In this document: piece after piece, positions 41,605-54,144 of the stretch
Layout: the number at the start of each line of letters is the position of its first letter
Position numbering within the stretch: the stretch's first letter is position 1
Assembly: GCA_050951605.1 (NCBI GenBank)
Contig: JBMNJJ010000003.1
Coordinates: 248,001 to 312,000, forward strand
Source of the DNA: DUTS01 sp050951605
GTDB taxonomy: Bacteria > Bacillota > Peptococcia > DRI-13 > DTU073
Length of the DNA stretch: 64,000 nucleotides
Reading direction: 5' to 3'
Position numbers and translations under genes: made by a program
Notes under the pieces: generated by a model
The model's input: the letters and a program-made list of their open reading frames with translations, nothing else
Database searches by the model: none
Told to the model about the DNA's origin: nothing

Positions 41605-44600
41605 CCTTTAATAGAACTACAGTAGAATGTAAACGCGGCAGTCGCTAAACCTGCAACTACAGTTATTACTTCCCTTTAATAGAACTACAGTAGAATGTAA
41701 ACTGGGTTGTCAAGGGAAAAGTGAGGGATAAATATAAGCTAGCCTTTAATAGAACTACAGTAGAATGTAAACTACGGAGCGACGAATCTCTTCAAGCTCG
41801 TCCCGGTTCGCACCTTTAATAGAACTACAGTAGAATGTAAACGAATCAAGCAAAGACATCACTAATAAACGGTGGGTCGCCTTTAATAGAACTACAGTAG
41901 AATGTAAACACGTTTACAACGATTTCGCTAAAAATAATTTAAAACCTTTAATAGAACTACAGTAGAATGTAAACCTCCTTCTGACTATTTAGTGGGAATA
42001 ATGGACATATCGACCTTTAATAGAACTACAGTAGAATGTAAACCAGTATAGTCAAAATATTACAATCACCCTAGAAGAACCTTTAATAGAACTACAGTAG
42101 AATGTAAACCTCTTCACCGGCACGGACGAGTTTTTCAAGGTTGAACCTTTAATAGAACTACAGTAGAATGTAAACACGCCAAAAAAATGGCTTAGCGGTG
42201 GTGAGTATTTTTCCTTTAATAGAACTACAGTAGAATGTAAACGGTGATAGCAGTCACCGAGTAGAAGTAAAAACTTCCCTTTAATAGAACTACAGTAGAA
42301 TGTAAACCCTCTATTGCTTGTTTTTCATCTACGCATATATGCCAACCCTTTAATAGAACTACAGTAGAATGTAAACGCGTGTTCCTCCATAAGCTAATTT
42401 CAAAACTGTACCCCTTTAATAGAACTACAGTAGAATGTAAACCGAAAAGCTATAGAACATCGGTCTGCCCTCATCGTCGACCTTTAATAGAACTACAGTA
42501 GAATGTAAACTAATAACACAAGGCACGGGGCAGAAGCAGACGCAAGGAGCCTTTAATAGAACTACAGTAGAATGTAAACGCAAACGTTGGGCGGCTTTAT
42601 TCGTTAGGGGTGATATACCTTTAATAGAACTACAGTAGAATGTAAACGCGCGTCTCTAAAAACGATAGTATTAGCTAACGCGGTACCTTTAATAGAACTA
42701 CAGTAGAATGTAAACCGTGCTGTCCTCTCATATTGCGCGTAATGTGAATGCGACCTTTAATAGAACTACAGTAGAATGTAAACATTTCTTTCTTTTAACA
42801 ATTTAGCAACTATTTTAACACCTTTAATAGAACTACAGTAGAATGTAAACAAATGCGGATTTGTATTGTTAGACAAGCTTGAGCAGACCTTTAATAGAAC
42901 TACAGTAGAATGTAAACCAATACCGGTCCCTTCTTCGTCCTCGTCTCCTAATCCCTTTAATAGAACTACAGTAGAATGTAAACAACAGACACGCCAAAAT
43001 ATTAGAATTTATAACGAGCCTTTAATAGAACTACAGTAGAATGTAAACATGTCTTTCCAGAAACTTTTCCACCACGGCACCTCCTCTCCTTTAATAGAAC
43101 TACAGTAGAATGTAAACGTTGATTTTACTATTAGCTTATATAGCAACGAAACAGTCCTTTAATAGAACTACAGTAGAATGTAAACTTCTACTAAAGAAAA
43201 ACGTAACTATAATCATACTCACCTTTAATAGAACTACAGTAGAATGTAAACTTAGACAAGGGCGACCTCTCCGCCCTGTCTGAAGACCTTTAATAGAACT
43301 ACAGTAGAATGTAAACAAAGAGGAGATATAGCCTTAGACGAACTCTACAACGCCTTTAATAGAACTACAGTAGAATGTAAACATTTCTTTCTTTTAACAA
43401 TTTAGCAACTATTTTAACACCTTTAATAGAACTACAGTAGAATGTAAACATTAGAAGTTAATGAAATAGTAGAAGTTCCTATTTATCCTTTAATAGAACT
43501 ACAGTAGAATGTAAACAAATGACGTTGAAATACTCTGCCTCACTCGAGGCGCCTTTAATAGAACTACAGTAGAATGTAAACCCGTAAAAGGACAAATATT
43601 CGAACTTGCTCATTTCTTTCCTTTAATAGAACTACAGTAGAATGTAAACCCACAAAAAAAACTTTAGGAGGTTGTGAGAAATGAACCTTTAATAGAACTA
43701 CAGTAAGAATGTAAACTTTTAATTTGCACCGTCTCTCCGGTGTGTCTAACCTTTAATAGAACTACAGTAGAATGTAAACGTTTTACATAAATAGGGGAGT
43801 AGATACGCTGAGAGCCTTTAATAGAACTACAGTAGAATGTAAACGCTATTGGTTCTGAATTTTCCGGTACTGGCTTGTTAACCTTTAATAGAACTACAGT
43901 AGAATGTAAACGAAGAAGGTGACGCTGATGAGCCTTGATGCAGTTAACCTTTAATAGAACTACAGTAGAATGTAAACTCTGCTTTGAGACCATCTTTGTC
44001 AATCTCGGTTGACCTTTAATAGAACTACAGTAGAATGTAAACCCTAAAAGTTCTTGAGGAAGATTTAAAACAGGAAAACCTTTAATAGAACTACAGTAGA
44101 ATGTAAACGGGTTTGTCTAATCTTGGCAATTTTCTTAGGGATACACCTTTAATAGAACTACAGTAGAATGTAAACTTGTCAATGATAGAGCTTTCGTTTT
44201 TGGCTATAGCTTCCTTTAATAGAACTACAGTAGAATGTAAACACCGGTACAAGGACAGCTATTTTATCGGTTACGGTAACAACCTTTAATAGAACTACAG
44301 TAGAATGTAAACCTGTTTTAACATCAATTAGCTTGGCTATTTTTTTACCTACCTTTAATAGAACTACAGTAGAATGTAAACTTATAAAGAGCGCACGGTT
44401 GGCATGAATCGTTTTTCCTTTAATAGAACTACAGTAGAATGTAAACTAGAGGCTATGAAAAAGGTTATTGATAAAGAAACAAACCTTTAATAGAACTACA
44501 GTAGAATGTAAACATATCCCGATAATCAATGCTTTTGCACATAGCCTATCCTTTAATAGAACTACAGTAGAATGTAAACACAATTGAGGGAACTATTATG

Positions 44601-47600
44601 CGTGACGATAGCGAACCTTTAATAGAACTACAGTAGAATGTAAACCGTATTCTTTACGCCTGCGTACCCAGCCCTCTTCGCCTTTAATAGAACTACAGTA
44701 GAATGTAAACTTACATTGTCTGGGTAGCCCTTTTGAATCATCCGACCTTTAATAGAACTACAGTAGAATGTAAACAAATAAGCATTCGTTATTACGCCAA
44801 ATGCACCAAACCTTTAATAGAACTACAGTAGAATGTAAACCATGGAAGGGCTTGGGGATATATCGCTGACTAGATTCCTTTAATAGAACTACAGTAGAAT
44901 GTAAACTGATTAAAGCTGTCTATAATCTTGTCTGTATGAGACCTTTAATAGAACTACAGTAGAATGTAAACTGCTTTCTGAAAAATCTTTGCATATGACA
45001 ATTAAGTCCCTTTAATAGAACTACAGTAGAATGTAAACACTGAAATCTCGGTCGGATTTATTTCAAATTTCTTCCTTTAATAGAACTACAGTAGAATGTA
45101 AACATTCATAGTGAATAAATCCTGTATCTTCCTCATGCCCTTTAATAGAACTACAGTAGAATGTAAACATGCTTATTATTAATATTTACAACAAAGCAAC
45201 AAACCTTTAATAGAACTACAGTAGAATGTAAACTTAAAACAAGGGATTAATTTTCTAGGCTTTAAGTTCCCTTTAATAGAACTACAGTAGAATGTAAACA
45301 CACAAAAACCAGTGCAATTATTTGAGTATTTAATTCCTTTAATAGAACTACAGTAGAATGTAAACCGCCAATCTAAACTAGCATCTCGCTTTGCATTTGA
45401 AAAACCTTTAATAGAACTACAGTAGAATGTAAACAACCTCCCGTTCTTCGAGCAAGTTAATGCTGATAACCTTTAATAGAACTACAGTAGAATGTAAACT
45501 TCTGTAGGTACTATAAACGGATCAACAACGTGACTCCTTTAATAGAACTACAGTAGAATGTAAACGTTCATTATTGAACACAGAAACGCAAAAATTATGG
45601 CCTTTAATAGAACTACAGTAGAATGTAAACTTTCGTTGTGTACTGCTTTGGAATACGGGCTTTTCTCCTTTAATAGAACTACAGTAGAATGTAAACCGCT
45701 ATGCTCTCCCCTGTCGTGCGCTGAAAGATAGCCCCTTTAATAGAACTACAGTAGAATGTAAACGCGAGTCATTTGCAAAAATACATTCATACTGCGGCAA
45801 CCTTTAATAGAACTACAGTAGAATGTAAACCTCTATCGCAATAAGCTTGTCCTAAAGAGGCTTCGCCTTTAATAGAACTACAGTAGAATGTAAACATTTC
45901 CATTTGAAGCTGCAGCAGATGATTCTCTTTCACCTTTAATAGAACTACAGTAGAATGTAAACCTTTATAGAGGTTCTACTTATATTGTACCTGTCAAACC
46001 TTTAATAGAACTACAGTAGAATGTAAACGTTGTTGTCACACAAATATCATCCTCGGATGCGTCCCTTTAATAGAACTACAGTAGAATGTAAACAAGCAAC
46101 GATGATAGCGATTGCTGCATCAATCAACCCTTTAATAGAACTACAGTAGAATGTAAACTTAATTTTCCGTCTATCGTATCCGCATTTAAATTAACCTTTA
46201 ATAGAACTACAGTAGAATGTAAACATTGCTCAACATCTCCTGAACCTGTTCTTTCCATAAACCCTTTAATAGAACTACAGTAGAATGTAAACAAATAGTG
46301 CCCTTATACTTATATTAGCGTTAGCGAGCCTTTAATAGAACTACAGTAGAATGTAAACAGCTTTAAGTTATCCAACATGGTGTAGTTTTGTTTTGCCTTT
46401 AATAGAACTACAGTAGAATGTAAACGTTTTGACTGGCTGATAAAGAACGAGGATAACATGATAACCTTTAATAGAACTACAGTAGAATGTAAACTAGGCT
46501 TTACTATTGAGCTATACAGCGAGGATGTGCCTTTAATAGAACTACAGTAGAATGTAAACATTTATGAATTGCTTGTAGTTGGCGATAATGCCTGTCCTTT
46601 AATAGAACTACAGTAGAATGTAAACCTTATTTTTTTAGCGGGCTCGGCACCGGCTTTTTCTAAACCTTTAATAGAACTACAGTAGAATGTAAACAAACAA
46701 TCGCTGTCGGAACAGAGGAAAAACGTGAGTGAATCCTTTAATAGAACTACAGTAGAATGTAAACGTTGACGGGGAGGCGTATATCACCGGCAAATACAAA
46801 CCTTTAATAGAACTACAGTAGAATGTAAACCCTACCGTGGAGGAAAGACTCAAGATGGCAGAAGATACCCTTTAATAGAACTACAGTAGAATGTAAACCG
46901 TAATGCGTTCAGCAATTCTGCGACTACTTCTGTCGCCTTTAATAGAACTACAGTAGAATGTAAACTTCGCTGTTCAAGTAGAGCCCATCTGTAGCAATGG
47001 CCTTTAATAGAACTACAGTAGAATGTAAACTCCTTCTCCACGACAACAAGGTCATAGTACCCTGTGCCCCTTTAATAGAACTACAGTAGAATGTAAACGT
47101 GTCAATCGAAGCAGGAGAAACGAAAACCATCACGCCTTTAATAGAACTACAGTAGAATGTAAACAAGTCAAATTTGGGCTTAAAAACGTGCATTATGCAG
47201 CCTTTAATAGAACTACAGTAGAATGTAAACCTTTTAATGATAGTAGGTCAGATGTCACTCGGATTACCTTTAATAGAACTACAGTAGAATGTAAACTTGG
47301 CTTTGTAAATCTTAACGGTGTCAATGGAGGCACCTTTAATAGAACTACAGTAGAATGTAAACTAGCCCCTGTATGTACGGAATTGCAGGCATAGAGGGAA
47401 CCTTTAATAGAACTACAGTAGAATGTAAACACATTTCGTCTAATTTTTCAAACGTCTTTTCTTCACCTTTAATAGAACTACAGTAGAATGTAAACATTTG
47501 AGGCGTCTAATAAATGCTAATGTAGGGCAATCCTTTAATAGAACTACAGTAGAATGTAAACACTCCGCCAAGATGAAATCAATCTTGGCGAGCTGTTCCT

Positions 47601-47758
47601 TTAATAGAACTACAGTAGAATGTAAACCTGGGAAGGCAAGCGGAGGCTGGGTCCGGGATAATGCCTTTAATAGAACTACAGTAGAATGTAAACTGGTACG
47701 ATAATAAAGAGTTGTTTGAAATGTTTCAAACTTTAATAGAACTCAGTAGAATGTAAAC
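41605..47758 (+). CRISPR. CRISPR array, proximal part (93 repeats)
   Basis: 30-base repeat, starting CCTTTAATAGAACTACAG and ending TAGAATGTAAAC. Its reverse complement resembles clostridial type I-B repeats. I count 93 copies by eye here, with spacers of about 34-39 bases. Nearly all copies are identical. Exceptions: one with an inserted A at 43686 and the last one at 47730, which lacks an A and begins A instead of CC. Spacer 42784-42820 is repeated at 43383-43419. The array is broken after 47758 by IS21 copy 2, inside the next spacer. Confidence 0.98.
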
Positions 47759-47860
47759 TTTCGCTCCTGTTTATATTAAACTAAAAGTACCCCAAATAAT
47801 AATTGAAAAGTACCCCACATTAAAATATACTTCCACATGTTATTAATAAATTTTTAACAT

Positions 47861-49476
47861 GTGGAGGGTGAGGGGAGATTGATAAAGCTAATGGAAAAAC
47901 AGGACATTTTACTTATGTTTTTACGGGATGGCAAATCCCAACGAGCCATTGAGCGTGAAACGGGTATTTCAAGAAAAACAATCAGCAAATACATCAAGAA
48001 ATATGAAAAACAAAGGGCCCAATTACAAGAAGGAAATTCGAAAACCTTTGGTGATATTAAGGAGCTCACGGATAACATCGTTACACCGCCTAAATATGAT
48101 TCTAGCGGTAGAAAAAAGCGTAAAGTAACTAAGGAATTAGTAGATGCTATTAAAGCCCATTTGGAAGAAAATGAATTAAAAAGACATAATGGACAATCCA
48201 AAATACAGAAAAAGAAAATTGATATTCATGAAGCACTTGTAGATGCAGGATTTGATATTAGCTATTCCACCGTCTGTAATACGGTTAGGGAGTTGACTAA
48301 TCAAGCCCAAGAGGCCTATATTAAAGCCCTTTATGCCCTTGGTGAGGTATGCGAATTTGATTGGGGTGAAGTAAAATTAACCATCGCTGGTCGATTGATA
48401 AAATTACAGATTGCGGTTTTTACCAGTGCCGCCGGAAACTATCGTTATGCAACTCTATTCCTAAAGCAAGACACAGCCTGTTTTTTAGAATCCCATGCTA
48501 AGTTTTTTGAACATTTGGGCAATGTGTACAAACTGATGGTGTACGATAATACTAGAGTGGCTGTTAAAAAACTTGCCGGTGCCGAAGGAGAACCAACGGA
48601 AGCATTGCGCCAATTATCGCTATATTACGGTTTTAAGTTCCGTTTCTGCAATATAAATGCTGGAAACGAAAAGGGTCATGTGGAAAGAAGTGTAGAGTAT
48701 GTGCGGCGCAAGGCTTTCGCCCATAAAAGTACATTTAATTCGTTTGCAGAAGCGAATGAATATCTGGCTAAAACTTGTTCTCGGTTAAATGCAAAGCCAC
48801 AAAAGGGTCTTAATGATAAAACGGCAATAGATATTCTAGAACTGGAAAGACCGCATTTATTACCTAATTTACCCCCATATGACGCGGCACGAATTACGGA
48901 ATTACGGGTTAATAAATATTCAGTCATAACAGTGGATAACTGCTATTACTCGGTTCCGGATAAATATGTTGGCAAGCTGGTTTTAACCAAAATCTACTCT
49001 AATGAGATCCGTTGCTTTTACGAGGGAGATTTAATTGCTACCCACACTAGGAAGATGGGCTCAAATGCATGGAGTATTCAATTAGAACATTATTTAAACA
49101 CATTAAAAAAGAAGCCCGGGGCATTAGCTACCAGTGTTGCACTCCACCAAGCTAATCCAAGGCTCAAAAAATCTATCATCAATACTATACCACAAAAGGG
49201 AGGGATTTTATCGATTTAATATTTTTTGTTTCAGAACATGGGTTAGAAAAAGTTGAAGATGCTATTAATTTACTTACAAAAGTTTCACCGCTAGAGGTTA
49301 CAACGGAAACCATTAAGGCTATTTGCAATCGCAATACAGTGGATAAATCTAAATTTACTGTGCACGATAGTGCAACCTTGCAGATTAAAAACAGCTCATT
49401 AGCTATGCTTAAGCAATTTGGGCAACTAATTCCTTATGGTAACGAGGCATTTGCGAAAGAGGTGGTTGTAATATGA
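47861..49476 (+). pseudogene. istA: IstA transposase, frameshifted copy
   Basis: Same protein as in IS21 copy 1 up to residue 447. A run of seven A in copy 1 is six here (49166-49171, in CTCAAAAAATCT), which shifts the frame and ends the protein at 49219 with KSIINTIPQKGGILSI. The remaining codons are intact in another frame to 49476. The catalytic DDE residues precede the lesion. Whether this is real decay or a homopolymer miscall is open. Confidence 0.9.
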
Positions 49477-50230
49477 GCAAAAACATTTACCAAGACATTG
49501 AAGATTTCGCACTTTATTTAAAAATGCCTGTTTTAAAAAGTAGCTATCGCGAAGCAATTCAAGAAGCCAATTTAAAAGAAGTAAGCTATGATCAGTTTTT
49601 GTGGGAGTTATTACAAAAGGAGTGTGATAGACGACAGGAAAATGCTAAACAAGACAGGGTGCGTAGGGCTGCATTTCCTTACAAGAAATATCTCGAAGAC
49701 ATCATCGTGGATGACCTACCAGAGGATGCCCAAAGAAAATTTAAAACTCTTTCTTCATTAGATTTCATCCAAACCGGCAGAACATTATTATGGCTGGAAA
49801 CCCTGGTACCGGTAAAACTCATTTTGCCATAGGGTTGGGGATAAAAGCGTGTTTAGCCGGTTACAAAGTGTTTTTTTCCACGATACCATCTTTAATCAAC
49901 CAGCTTAAGGAAAGTCGCTCAGAAAAGACGCTAAGGGCATTTGGGAACAAATTCGAAAAGTATGATTTAGTCATTGCCGATGAATTAGGTTACATCTCAT
50001 TTGACAAGGAGGGTTCGGAACTTTTATTTACCCATTTGTCTTTAAGGGCAGGGAGAAAATCTACAATAATTACCACAAATTTATCTTTTGAAAGGTGGGA
50101 TGAGATTTTCCTAGATCCCGTTCTTACAGCAGCCATGGTAGACCGCTTAACTCATAAAGCCTATATTGTGAACATGAATGGTAATTCATTTCGTCTTAAA
50201 GAAACAACTGAATGGGCAAAAAATAATTAA
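49473..50230 (+). pseudogene. istB: IstB helper ATPase, frameshifted copy
   Basis: Identical to copy 1 IstB through DFIQTG near residue 105. GGG in copy 1 is GG here (49778-49779, ACCGGCAG), so the frame shifts just before the Walker A motif and ends at 49832. The rest, from MAGNPGTGKTHF (49790) to 50230, is open in another frame. Confidence 0.9.
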
Positions 50231-50327
50231 TTTTTTTGTCCCAAAGTGGGGTACTTTTCAATTAAAATGTGGGGTACTTTTCACTTGACAAATACAGCTC
50301 CTGCGCTGTTATGTCGTTTTCTTTTGC

Positions 50328-53300
50328 CCTTTAATAGAACTACAGTAGAATGTAAACGAAAAAGGGGACAGCGGTCTTGACGGCAGAGAGGCTACCTTTA
50401 ATAGAACTACAGTAGAATGTAAACGGCAGAGTTGCTGAAGCAAAGAAGCATCTTATTAAACCTTTAATAGAACTACAGTAGAATGTAAACTTGAGTGTAC
50501 GAGATAGCTTTTGTAGCTGTATCAAGAGCCTTTAATAGAAACTACAGTAGAATGTAAACTAAACTGCCTGAGAGCGATAAAGAAGGAGTAGATGACCCCT
50601 TTAATAGAACTACAGTAGAATGTAAACTCCGGATATAAAAACACATTTTAACAACCTCCTAACCTTTAATAGAACTACAGTAGAATGTAAACTTCAATGC
50701 AAACAAAAAGAAGGTAATGAAATACGCTCCTTTAATAGAACTACAGTAGAATGTAAACGCTCATAAAAGCAGCGGGGCAGTCCGGAAATACTAAAGCCTT
50801 TAATAGAACTACAGTAGAATGTAAACAAAGACAAGTACAACGAAGTGGCAGAGGCAAAGAACCTTTAATAGAACTACAGTAGAATGTAAACCGCTGAGGG
50901 CTGTTGGAGATGCGTCGGCGGCGCTTGAACCTTTAATAGAACTACAGTAGAATGTAAACCAACAAAAGGTAAGCTCAAAAACCTTGACAAAGCACTCCTT
51001 TAATAGAACTACAGTAGAATGTAAACAGGGCTGGAGAGAGAGAATACAGGGCATAAAAGAATCCTTTAATAGAACTACAGTAGAATGTAAACTCTGCTAC
51101 AATGTCCCGTTGTGATGTCAGAAAATGCTTCCTTTAATAGAACTACAGTAGAATGTAAACAATTAAGACACATTTGGATACTTAAGCGACATAACCCTTT
51201 AATAGAACTACAGTAGAATGTAAACCTGGGAAGGCAAGCGGAGGCTGGTCCGGGATAATGACCTTTAATAGAACTACAGTAGAATGTAAACGCAGCCTAT
51301 AGCAGCATGGACCGGCCAGGCATTTGTCCCTTTAATAGAACTACAGTAGAATGTAAACTTGAAAAGTGCTGGAGGATTAGCAGTTGCTAAAAGCCTTTAA
51401 TAGAACTACAGTAGAATGTAAACAGCTGAATTTGCTATCAGCAAAGCTAACCAAATATCCTTTAATAGAACTACAGTAGAATGTAAACTCCGTCATCTTC
51501 GTCGATTCCGGCAGGTTCGCCTTCACCTTTAATAGAACTACAGTAGAATGTAAACTTGTATCAGTTATTGAAAGCTAACAGACGGATAAAAGCCCTTTAA
51601 TAGAACTACAGTAGAATGTAAACACTAGTAGTATGGCGGATTCTACAATGAGGATGATTATCCTTTAATAGAACTACAGTAGAATGTAAACGCAACACCT
51701 GCAACAACAACGACCACGGCATCTACCCTTTAATAGAACTACAGTAGAATGTAAACTCCTTCATCTTCGTCGATTCCGGCAGGTTCGCCTTCACCTTTAA
51801 TAGAACTACAGTAAGATGTAAACGTATCTATCGAAGCAGGAGAAACGAAAACCATCACGCCTTTAATAGAACTACAGTAGAATGTAAACTAGCCCCTGTA
51901 TGTACGGAATTGCAGGCATAGAGGCCTTTAATAGAACTACAGTAGAATGTAAACTCTGTCACATAAGGCAGAAAGTATACATCAAGGAAACCTTTAATAG
52001 AACTACAGGTAGAATGTAAACTAACATAAAAGGAGAAGAAAAGCAACACTTTTTTACCTTTAATAGAACTACAGTAGAATGTAAACATTAAATTTACTGA
52101 GAAGGAAATAAAAAAAGGTTATCCTTTAATAGAACTACAGTAGAATGTAAACTTAACATGCTTTTCGATTTGTACCGCTTCCGGCCTGCCCTTTAATAGA
52201 ACTACAGTAGAATGTAAACGCTCCTGCTCTGTCTACACACGAGGGACAGAGCAGGCCTTTAATAGAACTACAGTAGAATGTAAACACAGAAAACCATGGG
52301 GTGTCTATAGGGTCGATAAAACCTTTAATAGAACTACAGTAGAATGTAAACCTTAGTACAAAATTTGGCTATAGCTCAAGAAATAGCAGACCTTTAATAG
52401 AACTACAGTAGAATGTAAACAGGTCCGTGGAATCTGAACGAAAAAATAATAAAAATGTCCTTTAATAGAACTACAGTAGAATGTAAACCCAACTCCCGGG
52501 CTCGCTGCAGTCGCTCCGCTCTGCCTTTAATAGAACTACAGTAGAATGTAAACGCTTTAATTTTTTTAACTGTTAACATTTTCTAATACCCTTTAATAGA
52601 ACTACAGTAGAATGTAAACAGGTACTATCCGAATAATCACTATCGGATAAAACAGACCTTTAATAGAACTACAGTAGAATGTAAACTTACTACTACTTTT
52701 CCACTACTTTCTTGATACAATCCTTTAATAGAACTACAGTAGAATGTAAACTGTGTACCGACATGACTCCTGATTACGAAAATGATTCCTTTAATAGAAC
52801 TACAGTAGAATGGTAAACAAAAAGTCTAGCCGGTATTAGCTTGCTAACTCCGGCCTTTAATAGAACTACAGTAGAATGTAAACCAGAGTGCGCCATTGAT
52901 GATATTTTAAACGGATAAACCTTTAATAGAACTACAGTAGAATGTAAACCTTAATTTTTCGGTTAAAGCAGCTAAGGAAATCTCCCCTTTAATAGAACTA
53001 CAGTAGAATGTAAACATACTAATCTTTTTGGCAGTTGGATAAAAATGGGGGACACCTTTAATAGAACTACAGTAGAATGTAAACTCGCCTCTGGTGAACT
53101 CCGTGCTGCCTGTGATTTCCCTTTAATAGAACTACAGTAGAATGTAAACCTCACATTTGGGGTATCTGTCCTCACAGCTCTTGCACCCTTTAATAGAACT
53201 ACAGTAGAATGTAAACGTCCACCACAACACTCTTTTTAGACGTGTCGATATCCTTTAATAGAACTACAGTAGAATGTAAACGTGTCTAAGTTTTACTAAG

Positions 53301-53995
53301 TGCCTCTGAAATTGCCCCTCCTTTAATAGAACTACAGTAGAATGTAAACTCACGCTCCCCCCTTTTCCGCATTCATGACAGTATTCCCTTTAATAGAACT
53401 ACAGTAGAATGTAAACTGGCCTCGCCTCCTCTCTCTCGGTCAGGTTGCAATACCCTTTAATAGAACTACAGTAGAATGTAAACGCGAGTCATTTGCAAAA
53501 ATACATTCATACTGCGGCCCCTTTAATAGAACTACAGTAGAATGTAAACTCTTGTGCTGCATACTCCCAAAGGAGACTTTTGCCCCCTTTAATAGAACTA
53601 CAGTAGAATGTAAACTTCTTATCGTTATGTTAGGTTCTTGCCAATATTTCACCTTTAATAGAACTACAGTAGAATGTAAACTGGTACCGAAGAGGGCTGG
53701 GTACGCAGGCGTAAAGCCTTTAATAGAACTACAGTAGAATGTAAACTGAGGATCTCAAGTGCAATGTTGATTATTTCAGCGGACCTTTAATAGAACTACA
53801 GTAGAATGTAAACGTCAGCCTGGATTGATTTTTTTAGTCAGCATAGGAACTTTTAATAGAACTACAGTAGAATGTAAACCAATAAAATTAGGAGGTTGTG
53901 AGAAATGAAACACACTCCTTTAATAGAACTACAGTAGAATGTAAACAAACACAAGTTAAACTAGTTGCAGGCATGCTAAAAGACCTTTAATAGAA
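50328..53995 (+). CRISPR. CRISPR array, distal part (56 repeats, last one cut)
   Basis: Same 30-base repeat as the proximal part; I count 56 copies by eye. Variants occur more often here: an extra A at 50529, a base swap at 51794 (GTAAGATG), an extra G at 51990 and at 52788, and TTTT with a lost CC at 53851. The last copy stops after CCTTTAATAGAA at 53995, where IS3 copy 2 begins. Several spacers repeat or nearly repeat those of the proximal part. Repeat decay toward this end fits a leader-distal position. Confidence 0.97.
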
Positions 53996-54144
53996 CGGCT
54001 TGAACCCCTAATTACGGAAAATATCTTTGTACTTTTTAGGCTATTGTAGAAATCCTCCTTTTTATTCCCCTTCTCATTCCTTATAAAAACAAGTTAACAT
54101 ATTTGCCTAGATTAAAAGTAAAGCCCGGAACAGAGAAAGTTAAT

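Larger units (their letters stand above)
47768..50296 (+). mobile_element. IS21-family insertion sequence, copy 2 (inside a CRISPR spacer)
   Basis: 2529 bp, almost identical to copy 1 but inverted. Ends TGTTTATATT and CAAATACA. A 5-bp target duplication GCTCC flanks it (47763-47767 and 50297-50301). It lies in a spacer: nine bases before (47759-47767) plus 26 after the duplication (50302-50327) rebuild a 35-base spacer. It is two bases shorter than copy 1, explained by one lost A in istA and one lost G in istB, so it encodes no intact transposition proteins as read. Confidence 0.95.

Noticed and set aside
43136..53737. Many short reading frames in the array region with repeated FTFYCSSIKG, LHSTVVLLK or FNRTTVECK peptides
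   Set aside because: These are translations of the CRISPR repeat in its different frames, not genes.
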